Source: Erythrophleum ivorense (lineage: Eukaryota; Streptophyta; Magnoliopsida; Fabales; Fabaceae). From it: a DNA stretch of 64,000 bases. Shown here piece by piece: positions 31,190 through 41,077 of the stretch (position 1 is the first letter of the stretch; every line of letters begins with the position of its first letter). The stretch is taken from assembly GCA_026724425.1 (NCBI GenBank), contig JAIUCV010000354.1:496001-560000 (forward strand). The letters are read 5' to 3'. A program made the translations under genes and the position numbers. The notes under the pieces are model-generated. The model saw only the letters and a program-made list of their open reading frames with translations. It was not told where the DNA came from and did not search any database.

Positions 31190-34100
31190 CTAGTGGCGGA
31201 ACTTGCGTAAGTTCATGGAGTTCCACGAGCGAGGGAGTATGCTTCCGTCGTCATCTTCGAGCTGGTACACTCCTGGTTTGATGATTCGCGTGATGCGGTA
31301 AGGTCCCTCCCAGTTGAAACCAAATTTGCCGGCGTGCTCGGGCTTGGTGAAGTCGTGGACTTTTTTCAGGACGAGGTCATGTAGTGCGAAGCGGCGGTTG
31401 CGAATCTTCTTGGCGTAGTATCTTGCTGCTTTCTGCTGATAGTTTTGCATACGCAAGAGGGAGCGATCTCTTAGCTCCTCAGTGTTGACGAGACTGTCGT
31501 GCAAAGATTCGTCGTTCAACGAGGAGTTGAGGGGCATTAGTGATCGGCGTAAGCTCGCAACGTGTAGCTCGGCAGGGGCTAATGCTTCGCAACCATGAGA
31601 TAGGGAGAATGGGGTTTCGCCTGTCGCCGACCTGGGTGTTGTGCGGTGAGACCAAAGTACGCCGTCAAGTTCGTCTGCCCACGTTCCTTTGTAGCTCTCG
31701 AGTCTTTTCTTCAGGCCGTCGACGATAGTTTTGTTTGTTGCCTCGGATTGCCCATTGGCTTGGGGGTATCTTGGTGTGGAATAAACGAGCTTGATCTTCC
31801 AATTGGCACAGAACTCACGGAAGCTTGCCGCGACGAATTGGCCACCATTGTCGGTGACGATTTCATATGGTAGACCATGTCGGCAGATGACGTACTGCCA
31901 GATGAAGTTCTGCACGTCTTTGGCAGTGGGGTTCGGGAAGGCTTTAGCTTCTACCCACTCTGTGAAGTAGTCGGTGACGATCAGGAGGTATGCGCATTGC
32001 CGGGACCGTGGCATCGGGCCGACGATATCCATCGCCCAGCGCATAAAAGGATATGCCGGGACGGACGCTTGAAGTTCTTGCGTCGGGGCGTTAATGATCG
32101 GGGCGTATCTTTGGCAGGGAATGCACTTCGCGGTGTGATTTTCACAGTCTTGGATCATCTTTGGCCAGAACAGTCCGTGCTTCTTAATCTTAGAGGCCAG
32201 GGATTTTCCGCCGGCGTGGTTTCCTCCGGCTCCTTCGTGAGTCTCAATCATCACCTTCTTGGCCTGCGTCTCGTCGCAACAACGTAGGATGACTTTGTTT
32301 GCGGTCCACCGGAATAATTCGTTGTTTTGGAGGAAGTAGTAGGCGGCTTTGCGGCGTAGTCGACGAGCTGCCCAACGATTGGCTGGAATCGTGCCGTTGA
32401 TCAGATAATCTTTGATCTCGTCCTGCCACGAGCGAGATTGGTCTTCTTCTGACTCGGGGGTCATTGGCTCGTCTTCTTCATCTTCCTCCTCTTCTTGATA
32501 TATCGTCATGATAAACGCTCCTTTAGGAAGTTTGATGCTAGGTTGCTCAATTGTTTCGACGGGAATCGTTCGCCAAAAAGCCGAGTCGGTCCTCGAGGCT
32601 AAGGCAGCGAGCGCGTCGGCTTCTGTGTTCTCGGCACGGGAAATTTTTGTCAACTCGAACGACTTGAATTGCTTGGACAGTTCCGTCGTTACCTTGAGAT
32701 ATGCGTCCATGCGGTCGTCTTTAGCGTCGTAGTCTCCGCTGAATTGCTTTGCCACGAGCTGAGAATCGCAGAATGCGTGCACGTGCTCGGCCCCGACTTC
32801 CTTTGCGAGACGTAGTCCTGCGATGACTGCCTCATATTCGGCCTCATTATTGGATGCTGGAAAGTCGAGTTTGAAGGACTGTTCGAGAACCTCGCCTGTA
32901 GGGGATACGAGGCGGATGCCGACACCAGATCCTTGCTTGGACGAAGCTCCGTCAACGTGCAGGAGCCATTTGGCGATATGCTCGGCTTCGTTCACGACGA
33001 GCTCTGGTGGGATCTCGACAATGAAGTCGGCGAGAACCTGGGATTTTGCGCTGGTTCGGCCTTTGAATTCGATGTCGTGCTCTGACAGTTCTACCGCCCA
33101 TCTTGCCATGCGACCCGATTGGTTTGGGCCGTGAAGGATTTGGCGCAACGGTTGGCTGGAGAGGACGATGATTGCGTGGGACTGGAAGTATGGTCTCAAT
33201 TTTCTTGCCGAGATTACTACCGCTAACGCCAGCTTTTCGAGGGTAGGATATCTCGTCTCGGCATCGTTGAGGGTTTTGCTCACGTAGAAGATGGGCTTCT
33301 GCTCGCCGCGATCTTCTCGGACCAGCGCGCCGCTAACGGCTGTGCTTGATATGGCGATGTAGAGGAGCAACGTCTCACCGTCTTCGTGTTTTGCGAGGAT
33401 CGGCGGGGTTGTGAGATACTCTTTCAGTTGCTTGAATGCGTCTTCACACTTCTCGTCCCATTTAAAGAGCTTGTTGGAGCGGAGCAGTTGGTAAAAGGGG
33501 AGGCACTTGTCGGTCGAACGCGAGATGAATCTATTTAGTGCGGCGATTCGGCCAGTGAGTCTCTGGACCTCCTTTGAGTTTTTTGGCGAGGGGAGGTCGA
33601 GAATTGCCAAGATCTGCTTCGGGTTTGCCTCAATGCCGCGCTGAGTTACGATGTAGCCGAGGAATTCTCCGGAGGTGACGGCGAAATTGCACTTCGCCGG
33701 GTTGAGCTTCATTCCGTATTTCGTCAGAACCTGAAAGCATTTTTGAAGGTTCTTGACGTGATCTTCGGCTTTAGCAGATTTTACCAACATGTCGTCGATG
33801 TAGACTTCCATGCTGTTGCCGAGCTGTTTTGCAAACATCTTGTTGACCAATCTTTGGTAAGTGGCGCCAGCGTTCTTCAAGCCGAAGGGCATGACTTTGT
33901 AGCAGTATGTGCCTCGATCAGTGATGAAGGCTGTCTTCTCGCGGTCGTCTGGGTGCATGAATATCTGGTTGTAGCCAGAGAATGCATCCATGAAGGAGAG
34001 TAGTTCGTTCCCCGCCGTAGCTTCGACGAGGCGATCGATATGTGGCAGCGGAAAGCTATCCTTTGGGCAAGCCTTGTTCAGGTCGGTGAAGTCCACACAT

Positions 34101-35278
34101 ACTCTCCACTTCCCGTTCTTCTTCTTGACGACGACCGGATTGGCGAGCCAGTCGGGGTACTTTACTTCGGTGATTGATCCGGCTCGTAGTAGCTTTTCGA
34201 CTTCGTCATTGACTGCTTGAGCTTTGTCGGTGCCGAGCTTGCGCCTCTTCTGCTTGATTGGTTTGTAGGTGGGGTCAACGTTGAGCTCATGCGAGGTGAT
34301 CCTGGGATCTATTCCTTTCATATCCTCCATTGACCATGCGAAGAGATGCACGTTCTCCTTCAGTAGATCTACCAGCTGGGTTCTGATTTCGGCGTTGAGG
34401 TTGCTGCCGATACCAACGCTCCTTTCCGGTTTCGTCTCGTCGATGCTGACCTGGTCGACGAGATCGGGTTTAGGTCTCTGATGGTAGGGGAGTCGCGGGT
34501 CGAGCTCTTCATTGATCATGCATGAGGATGAAGAGCGGAGTCGGCGTTCTTGGAGGAAGCAGGATCTTGACACTCTTTGGCTGCCGCGTAATGTGAAGAT
34601 TCCCAACGGTGTTGGAAATTTGACGCACTGATGAAACGTCGAGACGACGGCTTTCATCTCGTGGATCCACGGCGTTCCTAGAATCGCGTTATATATTGCT
34701 GGTCTGTCTATGACGATGAATTTCACGAGCTTGGAAATTCCTCCGACGTAGACGGGCAAGCGGATAGTGCCGATACTGAATACGGTGTCGGCGGTGAATC
34801 CGGTCAGCGGACGAGATGCTGGCTTGATGGCTTCTTCTTCAACCCCCATCCGGTCCAAGGTCTCCTTAAAGATTAGATTCACCGTGCTCCCGGTGTCAAC
34901 CAGTATCTTTGCCACGTCGCAATCGTGGACTTGTATTTTGACCACTAGCGGGTCGAGATGCGGGGTATCCAGCCCCTCCGCATCTTTATCCGTGAAGGAT
35001 ATCATGCCCGTGTCCTGACGGATAAATTGGCCGAGCAGGGCTTCTCCATCCTGATGGGAACTGGGGCGATGCTGAGCCGCGACGGCCTTTCGCTCATAAT
35101 CTTTGATTGCCGAGATGGAATCGTTATTGCCTAAGAGACTTCCCATGATCATGCTGACCTGTCGCTTTGGTGGGGGTGGCAAATCCTCTGGATGGTCATA
35201 TCCTTCCTTCTCGGGCGCGAGTTTCGGATTCGTCTTCCCTTGCTTTTGGGGACGGAACTGGCGGGGTCGCTTTCCCTT
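31190..35278 (-). CDS. Tat Pol: protease, RT, dual RNase H, integrase
   Basis: Open for about 1360 residues on the minus strand; the first ATG is at 35182, but reading probably comes from gag across one stop codon. Domains in order: aspartic protease (KILVDTGSTVNLIF, then AILGTPWIHEM); RT (WRVCVDFTDLNKACPKDSFP, MPFGLKNAGATYQ, VYIDDMLVKS); gypsy RNase H (LLLYIAISSTAVSGALV); archaeal-type RNase H (WLLHVDGASSKQGSGVG, ASNNEAEYEAVIAGL, FCDSQLVAKQF); integrase (ETHEGAGGNHAGGK with CIPCQR, then WAMDIVGPMP, IVTDNGGQF, PQANGQSEATN). All main catalytic acids are present and no internal stop is seen, so the enzyme set may be functional. Confidence 0.92.
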   Translation of the reverse strand, partial: KGKRPRQFRPQKQGKTNPKLAPEKEGYDHPEDLPPPPKRQVSMIMGSLLGNNDSISAIKDYERKAVAAQHRPSSHQDGEALLGQFIRQDTGMISFTDKDAEGLDTPHLDPLVVKIQVHDCDVAKILVDTGSTVNLIFKETLDRMGVEEEAIKPASRPLTGFTADTVFSIGTIRLPVYVGGISKLVKFIVIDRPAIYNAILGTPWIHEMKAVVSTFHQCVKFPTPLGIFTLRGSQRVSRSCFLQERRLRSSSSCMINEELDPRLPYHQRPKPDLVDQVSIDETKPERSVGIGSNLNAEIRTQLVDLLKENVHLFAWSMEDMKGIDPRITSHELNVDPTYKPIKQKRRKLGTDKAQAVNDEVEKLLRAGSITEVKYPDWLANPVVVKKKNGKWRVCVDFTDLNKACPKDSFPLPHIDRLVEATAGNELLSFMDAFSGYNQIFMHPDDREKTAFITDRGTYCYKVMPFGLKNAGATYQRLVNKMFAKQLGNSMEVYIDDMLVKSAKAEDHVKNLQKCFQVLTKYGMKLNPAKCNFAVTSGEFLGYIVTQRGIEANPKQILAILDLPSPKNSKEVQRLTGRIAALNRFISRSTDKCLPFYQLLRSNKLFKWDEKCEDAFKQLKEYLTTPPILAKHEDGETLLLYIAISSTAVSGALVREDRGEQKPIFYVSKTLNDAETRYPTLEKLALAVVISARKLRPYFQSHAIIVLSSQPLRQILHGPNQSGRMARWAVELSEHDIEFKGRTSAKSQVLADFIVEIPPELVVNEAEHIAKWLLHVDGASSKQGSGVGIRLVSPTGEVLEQSFKLDFPASNNEAEYEAVIAGLRLAKEVGAEHVHAFCDSQLVAKQFSGDYDAKDDRMDAYLKVTTELSKQFKSFELTKISRAENTEADALAALASRTDSAFWRTIPVETIEQPSIKLPKGAFIMTIYQEEEEDEEDEPMTPESEEDQSRSWQDEIKDYLINGTIPANRWAARRLRRKAAYYFLQNNELFRWTANKVILRCCDETQAKKVMIETHEGAGGNHAGGKSLASKIKKHGLFWPKMIQDCENHTAKCIPCQRYAPIINAPTQELQASVPAYPFMRWAMDIVGPMPRSRQCAYLLIVTDYFTEWVEAKAFPNPTAKDVQNFIWQYVICRHGLPYEIVTDNGGQFVAASFREFCANWKIKLVYSTPRYPQANGQSEATNKTIVDGLKKRLESYKGTWADELDGVLWSHRTTPRSATGETPFSLSHGCEALAPAELHVASLRRSLMPLNSSLNDESLHDSLVNTEELRDRSLLRMQNYQQKAARYYAKKIRNRRFALHDLVLKKVHDFTKPEHAGKFGFNWEGPYRITRIIKPGVYQLEDDDGSILPRSWNSMNLRKFRH

Positions 35279-36769
35279 TTAGCCCCCTTTGGCTGGCTTC
35301 GGCGCGAAATCTTTGCCTTGAGATCGGTCGCCTTCTACCACGACGACTCCTTCTCGGTACTTCCTGAGGAGGCTGCCGATGAGATGCCTACAGTTCTCCG
35401 TTGCATGACCGGTTCGACCGTGGAAGCTGCAGAACAGGTCATGATTATTGTCGTCATCCGGGTCGGTGACGGTTGGACGAGACGACGTCAGTGCGAGCGC
35501 TTGCGGCTGCTCTGCTGGGTCCCAGTGGTGGAGGTCGTCGTCGACGGCAAAAGAGAGTGATCTCCTGACCTCTGGCCTTCGTCGCTGTTCATGACCTTCT
35601 TCCCTAGGTCTGGCGATGGCGGGCTTTTTCTCACCGCTCTTCTCGGCGTAGAAGTCGGTGTCTTCTTCGAGGAAGGTATACCTCTGGGATCGATGGAGCG
35701 CGTCTTCGAGGGTCGGCGATGGTTGGAGAGAGAGATCCGCTTTAAACTTAGAGTCGTACCGGAGGCCGTTGCGGAGTGCCTCCAGCGGAACGCTATCTGG
35801 CATGTCGCCGAGATCCATCACGGCTTTCTTAAACCTTTCCATGAAACTTCGTAGCGGTTCTCCCCTTGATTGCGTCATGGTAAACATGTTTCGGGTTACC
35901 CTGGTCATGTTCATGGAGTAGTGTTTTAAGAATGCGCTCGTCAAGTCGTCGAAGTTATCGATCGACTCGGCAGGGAGGCTGGAGAACCATCCGAGTGCTT
36001 CTTTCGTCATGTGCTCGATGAAGACTTGACAATAGTTCGCCTCTCTCTCCTCGAGAGTGGCGTACTGTTCTCTTGTCATAGCGAGGTTGAAGGCTGTCAA
36101 CCACTTCTTCGGGTCTTCTTCGCCGGCAAAGGGCTCGATCTTCAGTCGGACTCTGTCGCGGAGCCGGATTCTGCGAATCCTTGCCGTCAGCGGACTCCTC
36201 CGGGTGTCGGCAAGGATTTTTGCCAATTCTGGTGCAGCGCTCGTGACGAGGTGCACTCTGGAATTAAACTCGTCTAGCCGACGATTAATCCTATCGAGTT
36301 CGGCGTAAGTCTGCTTGCTGGCCCGCGAGATTCGGCTCGTCGCGTCTGTCCGATTAGCAGTTGCGTCTGCTACCGCGGTCCCCGTGGCATGACCTGTCGG
36401 TGTATCGAACGAGAGTCGACGAGCCGGCGAAAACTTGCCGTCATCCGCTGTTACCGAGTCGATGAAATCCTGCGTCTTCTTCTGGCATGCTTGCATCGTT
36501 TGGATTTCTTCGGAGAACGGCTTCATAGCCCTTTGGATCGTCTTCATCAGGTCGTCGTGCTTGACGACCTTTGCTCTGGGTCTGCGGCGAGCGGGAGCTG
36601 GCGGCGGAATTGTATCTTCGGGCTCGTCGCGCTGTGTGTTTTCGTCGTGCTCGACGTGGTTCTCCTCTTGCTCGAGAAGGTCTTCTCTGTCTTCGGGAAG
36701 ATTCTCCGGGAGAGTCTTGTGGTTGTGTCGCGGTTCTCTTTCGGGGGAGCTTCCCGCTGAGTGAGACAT
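35279..36769 (-). CDS. Tat Gag
   Basis: From the ATG at 36767-36769 (MSHSAGSSPE) the frame codes 496 residues; the open frame extends 30 codons further back into primer-site and LTR-adjacent sequence, which is unlikely to be translated. An acidic, Arg/Pro-rich N-terminus precedes the capsid-like core: IEPFAGEEDPKKWLTAFNLA, EANYCQVFIEHM, ALGWFSSLP, FLKHYSMNMT, GEPLRSFMERFKKAV. A zinc-knuckle-like CSFHGRTGHATENCRHL is near the end. The frame stops at one TAA (35279-35281) and then continues open, in the same frame, into pol. This may be a readthrough codon or a point mutation. Confidence 0.88.
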   Translation of the reverse strand: MSHSAGSSPEREPRHNHKTLPENLPEDREDLLEQEENHVEHDENTQRDEPEDTIPPPAPARRRPRAKVVKHDDLMKTIQRAMKPFSEEIQTMQACQKKTQDFIDSVTADDGKFSPARRLSFDTPTGHATGTAVADATANRTDATSRISRASKQTYAELDRINRRLDEFNSRVHLVTSAAPELAKILADTRRSPLTARIRRIRLRDRVRLKIEPFAGEEDPKKWLTAFNLAMTREQYATLEEREANYCQVFIEHMTKEALGWFSSLPAESIDNFDDLTSAFLKHYSMNMTRVTRNMFTMTQSRGEPLRSFMERFKKAVMDLGDMPDSVPLEALRNGLRYDSKFKADLSLQPSPTLEDALHRSQRYTFLEEDTDFYAEKSGEKKPAIARPREEGHEQRRRPEVRRSLSFAVDDDLHHWDPAEQPQALALTSSRPTVTDPDDDNNHDLFCSFHGRTGHATENCRHLIGSLLRKYREGVVVVEGDRSQGKDFAPKPAKGG

Positions 36770-36815
36770 CGTCCAAGCTTCTTTTGAGATGCTTAATCCG
36801 GCAAAGGTATTCCCA

Positions 36816-36834
36816 GTCCCCACAGTCGGCGCCA
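36816..36834 (-). other. Tat primer-binding site
   Basis: The minus strand reads TGGCGCCGACTGTGGGGAC two bases inside the 5' LTR, complementary to the 3' end of a tRNA. Its first eight bases equal those of the Athila primer site, the rest differ, so the tRNA species is uncertain. Confidence 0.75.
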
Positions 36835-36836
36835 AT

Positions 36837-37319
36837 TGTTGATTCCAGAAATAGCACACGTTAGTATGACGGGATATTTCGGATGGGAGGCTTGGGAAGC
36901 TTTGGATTAATTACTCGAAAAGAGGATTGGATACAAGAGATCGTCTCGTCAAACAAGTCTTGACGAGACGTAGTGCGAATAACAAGAGAAAAAGAGAAAA
37001 GATGAGCGAATTGCTTTAGGGTTTTTAGGGCTGCGTCGCTTGGTCTTCAGGGAATGAAGACCTCTCCTTATATAGTTGAGTTAAGGCGATTCTCTTCTGA
37101 ATATTCTCCTCTTGATCGTAAAGGAAAACTTCTTCTTCTCTTGATTTCTTTCCTTTCTTCGAATGGCGGCTGCTTCTTTTTCCTTTTTGCTTAAGGTATT
37201 GCCTTCCTCCTCAAGGCTTTCCATTTCTGTAAGGAGGCTAGGGCTTAAGACGGGCTGGGCCTTGGTTCTGTTAATCATTGCGACGGGCTCGGGGAAATGT
37301 GCTCATTTCACTTCTAACA
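36837..37319 (-). repeat. Tat 5' LTR
   Basis: 483 bp, equal in length to the partner at 25924-26406. By eye the differences are about six single bases. ACTGC follows at 37320-37324. Confidence 0.93.
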
Positions 37320-37361
37320 ACTGCACCATAGTGACATGAATTTCTCATCCTGTAAAAAAAG

Positions 37362-37822
37362 ACAACGAAAAAAGGTAAACTTTAAGAACAAAAGTGTGGA
37401 AACTCTAGAGAAAGCATTAAGTTTGTTATCAAAGATGAACAAACCTCGGCATGAGAGAGGCACGACATTCGTAAATTAGCTTACTTTAGTGATTTTAGAT
37501 AGAGAAGGTAACCAAAAACTATATTATGAATGTGGACAATTTTGTGTGATAAGGTACATGTTGTAGAGTAGATACTAAGTTTATTCTTATTAGTTAATTA
37601 CACCGTAGATTTAGTTTATTCTTAGATCCGAACCTTCTATGTTTGTTCCATTAAAAATTTCGGTTTTGACTTAAATGGTTTTCCGGTTTGGTTCCAAGAT
37701 CGAATTGTGGCGTCGGTTTTGTTTAAGGTTAGTTTTATGTGTTAATTTCGGGTTTTAGCCTGTTTGGCTAAGATTGTTTTCTTAGGTTGTGCCTCGTATA
37801 GATTTCTCTCGAAACCGTGTTC
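37362..37822. other. AT-rich DNA and NYN gene leader
   Basis: From about 37650 the sequence resembles the upstream region of the first NYN gene (about 4150-4354), including TTTCGGGTTTTA, CCTGTTTGGCTA and TCGAAACCGTGTTCATGG. It therefore marks a duplicated promoter and leader. Before 37650 nothing is recognised. Confidence 0.5.
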
Positions 37823-38750
37823 ATGGATTCCAGCGGTAAGATCCCTTTGCCTGTTTGTCGAAATTGATTGATTCTTTTTGTTTATATCCAGATTAGATTT
37901 CATCGACGATCTGATTGATTATCGTTTTCCTTAATGTTTTTTTGTTGATGCGTTCTCTGGCCAAGCAGATGATGAGTACACAGGCTTTGACGAACGTAAG
38001 ATGTTATATCTCTCTTACTCGAATTCGAAATTGATTGTTTGTTTGTTTTAGCCCCTAATGTTGATGCGTTGTTCTCTGGCAGATGCTGACACAAGCGTAT
38101 TCTGGGACGTGGAGGATTTCCCAGTGGACAACTTGGAAGAGCTTGGTTCAAAAATCGAAGCAGCTCTTGAGAAGATTGGCTGTCGTGGTGGTAAGGTGTC
38201 AATCATGGCGTACGGTGAGGAGAAACCGGATCATGACTTGGATCGCTACAAGGATGCCGGAATCACCTTCGTACCCAGAGGTACCGTCTCTTTTACGGCT
38301 TACTACATTACATTATACCAAAGCATATTGTATGTCTTTAGTCTTTAGCTAAGAATAAGAATATCATGTCCCTATTTGTTTCCAGGGGACAAGTATAAGA
38401 GATTTACTAGAATGAGGCTGGACCTTGGTATCTGGTTGATAAACCATCATCATCGACTCAAGGGCAAACCAACTAATCTGATGGTAATTACAAAATTCAT
38501 TCCTGATCGGAACAGCTTGTTCCAGGGATATCTTGAATGTTTGTATTATTCAGATTTCTTTGTAGTCTTAGTACTACCTTGTGACTGCGATGTCAAATAT
38601 ACGCCACTACCCAAGGTTAACAAGGTTTGGTATTGGCAAAGCCTATTAGATGGAGGACATCCCCTCTCCCGCCTCGATTTCTCTCAACTAAGAGCCCTAG
38701 GAGGACCAGTGACACCCCCTCTCGTGTCTACGAATTTACATGACAATTGA
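37823..38750 (+). CDS. NYN-domain protein without cyclophilin (4 exons)
   Basis: Exons 37823-37835, 37969-37995, 38083-38280 and 38386-38750 join to 603 nt (200 residues) with GT-AG borders. Exon 1 and its leader are nearly identical to those of the fusion gene at 4355. The NYN domain fills most of the protein: VFWDVEDFPV with the first acidic site, KVSIMAYGEE, ITFVPRG, RMRLDLGIWL with the second acidic site, and VWYWQSLLDGG at the end. The third site, SGDRDF in typical members, is replaced by ITKFIPDRNSLF, so one Asp may remain. NYN proteins of this type are predicted RNases; substrate and location are unknown. It ends shortly after the domain and has no cyclophilin part. Confidence 0.8.
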
Positions 38751-39091
38751 CAATGTGTTATGACTCTATTTATTACTATGTTTTGATTTGCTTTGCATTG
38801 CATTATCTCTCTATCTATTACAATGTATTATGACTCTTATCTATTATGTTTTGCTTTGCATAATCTCTATTATTTTCCAACTGTTCCCATTTTTTGTAGT
38901 TACTACTATTAACCTTTTCGGAGAAAAAAGATCTGCTAGCGAACAATGCAATTCGGTTTGTTGCCAACAATCCATGTATTCTTGTTTTTTCACAACACTC
39001 TTTAGCACACTATCCCACAGACATTTTTGCTGATAAGATTCTTTTGCTGATAAGATGCACATCTATTTCTTTTACCTTCTGTTATTTGGTA

Positions 39092-39499
39092 TCAAAAGAG
39101 AATATCATTAAAGAGAAAGGCAAGCATAAACAGAAGGTGTTTTAATAAACGGATTCTTGCATAGCTATTTTGGACCAAGCATTGAGTTTTAAAACTTACT
39201 AGTGAACGCAACTGTGCTACATTTGAATACCAAAATCCAAAACACAGTGATCGCATTTGTTGCCATGATGATTCATTGGGTAAAAGAGAAGCAGACAAAT
39301 TTTCTTGAGACTCTGAGAGAAAAGCCCAACCTATCATACTAGTAGAGTCGATATCCAACTCTTCCATTGATGCTGTTTCGCCAGAACTTCGAGCTAAATA
39401 CAGCTGCTTAAACCTAAGTGTGACCCAAAATCTACACAGCAGACAGAACACAAAAAAACCATGAATACTAATCAGCATAAAGTATAATTCATGAAGCAA
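39092..39499 (-). pseudogene. RAV1 / rabconnectin-like C-terminal exon fragment
   Basis: The minus strand codes EELDIDSTSMIGWAFLSES, QENLSASLLPNESSWQQMRS and FGFWYSNVAQLRSLV. This fits the Rav1/DMX C-terminal region of plant WD40 rabconnectin-like proteins (WAF-S--QENL--S-LP-E-SW-eMR--G-GFW--N--QLR), which act with the V-ATPase in the RAVE complex in yeast. Only this exon-sized piece, about 39180-39400, is convincing; flanking codons look intronic. The full gene has thousands of codons, so this is a fragment. The match is from memory of the family. Confidence 0.45.
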
Positions 39500-39627
39500 A
39501 GCAAAAACTGCCCCCAGTACTACAAGACCCTCTGATTAAGACGTCATTTGTCTACAAAAAACTATATGTAATAATATACACATTATCGGGGATAATTACA
39601 TGTAGCAGCGAGTTTGGTTAAGATAAG

Positions 39628-39916
39628 ATGGAGCGTGGGGTAATATTCATCATAGTTTTTGCTTGTATGTTTTGTGTCTTTATACTTGGTCTTGGCCGTG
39701 GTCAAAGGTGGGTGTGGTCATGATGGAGGAGGTGGAGGCAGAGGTGGAGGAAGAGGTGGGGGTGGTGGTAATTTTGGGAGGCATGGCGGGTTCTGGATTA
39801 ATGGTGGTGGAGGTTTCGGCGGTGGCGCTGGGGGTCATGGAGGCGGAGGTGGAGGCGGAGGTGGAGGCGGAGGTGGATGTGGAGGAGGCGGAGGTGGAGG
39901 CGGAGGAGGTTGCTAA
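39628..39916 (+). pseudogene. Glycine-rich membrane protein, frameshifted copy
   Basis: The ATG at 39628 starts ERGVIFIIVFACMFCVFILG, a membrane segment like that of the intact paralogue at 41078, but this frame ends at TGA within about 33 codons. The Gly-rich part, ending in GGGGC and a stop at 39914-39916, is in the next frame and has no ATG of its own. A single-base indel around 39690-39715 explains it. The upstream sequence (ATTATCGGGGA, then AAGATGGAG) is shared with the paralogue. Sequencing error is an alternative to true inactivation. Confidence 0.6.
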
Positions 39917-41077
39917 GCTTCGGTGTTTCTTATCATTCCAGAAAAAGTTATTGTTCAGATAATTCCAAGTATTTTTTTGTTTGTATAAATTCTTAGTTTT
40001 GTGAAGCATATAAAATTTGAATTGTGTGTATTACATTTGTTGATTATTTGTCAATTACTTGTAGTTCTTGTAAAGTTGGTCTGGTGTCCTATTTTCCGAT
40101 AGCGCTATGATAAGATCGGGAAATTATTTAATACTAAATTAATGTGATGGTTAAGATTATGGTTTATTGGTCTGAGATTTCCCAAATTTAGTTGCTTTAA
40201 TTTTTTATTTATTTTGACGGAGATAGATTCAAAGATTGAAGCCTGAAAATGATAAATAAAGCGTAGAGGAAAATTTACACCGTGCGGGACATTCCACCGT
40301 GCGTCCGTGCGGTGACTGCGTCCTATATATCCACGCACTATCATGGGTAGGATAATATATGAAGAGTCCAAGATAATATATGAAGATTCCTATATATCCA
40401 CGCACTAGTCACGCAGTCAAGTAGTTCCTATTAAGAGAGAAGTAATTGTTATACTGATTGCATATAAAAGAGATTAAGACCACACTTTAAGACGTTTTTC
40501 CATAAAGTTCTCTAAAATCAATGTATATACTCGACATGACATGAAGTTCTGGACTTTTAACCCATATCTTTCTTAGATCCAGAACCAACTTTTGATAATA
40601 TATATTTAAAGCGTAAGTTATCCTTCCAAGTGGATTAAGCTAGGAATGCAAGGTTCGATCTGTTTTATAAGGACCGAGGCAACAGCACTAGCTAGACCAC
40701 CAACGATGGTGCCAAACTCAATACTTACATGTTTTTCGAATAATATGGATCAATATCTTTAAACTTAGAAAACTATACCACTACCTAAATTACACATATT
40801 CTTCTGTTCTTCCTTAACAAAAAAAAAAAAAAAAAAACGTAAATAAATTCTTTAGTAAAAGATTTATCGTAGTTGCATCAAAAAAGGAAACTTCTTTATC
40901 AAGTTTTACCCGTAATGAGAACTTTGAACATGTAAACATATATGAATAATAAAATCCTAAGTCAATACAAACTTAACACGTTATTTAAGAATATATATAG
41001 GAAAACCTCAGTAAGACACTATATATACAGTACATATTATCGGGGAGCATTAGTTATATGTAGGGATTTTTCTTAAG
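39917..41077. other. Intergenic DNA with duplicated blocks
   Basis: Contains GCGGGACATTCCACCGT at about 40287 and two copies of TATATATCCACGCACTA (about 40322 and 40390) with GATAATATATGAAGA between them. From 40885 to 40985 it resembles 2455-2540. No gene is seen. Confidence 0.5.

Larger units (their letters stand above)
25924..37319 (-). mobile_element. Full-length Tat-lineage Ty3/gypsy retrotransposon
   Basis: Two 483-bp LTRs (25924-26406, 36837-37319) differ at about six sites and are flanked by ACTGC (25919-25923, 37320-37324). The primer site TGGCGCCGACTGTGGGGAC (minus strand, 36816-36834) and a G-run polypurine tract (complement of 26407-26424) fix the minus orientation. Minus-strand order is Gag, protease, RT, RNase H, a second archaeal-type RNase H and integrase. 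A gene on the opposite strand lies between pol and the 3' LTR. The second RNase H and the antisense gene are hallmarks of the Tat lineage. At 11.4 kb it looks nearly complete and recent. Confidence 0.95.

Noticed and set aside
39680..40009. Ser/Thr-rich antisense open frame over the glycine-rich gene
   Set aside because: Shadow of GGN-rich codons on the other strand; the same applies to 41136-41516.
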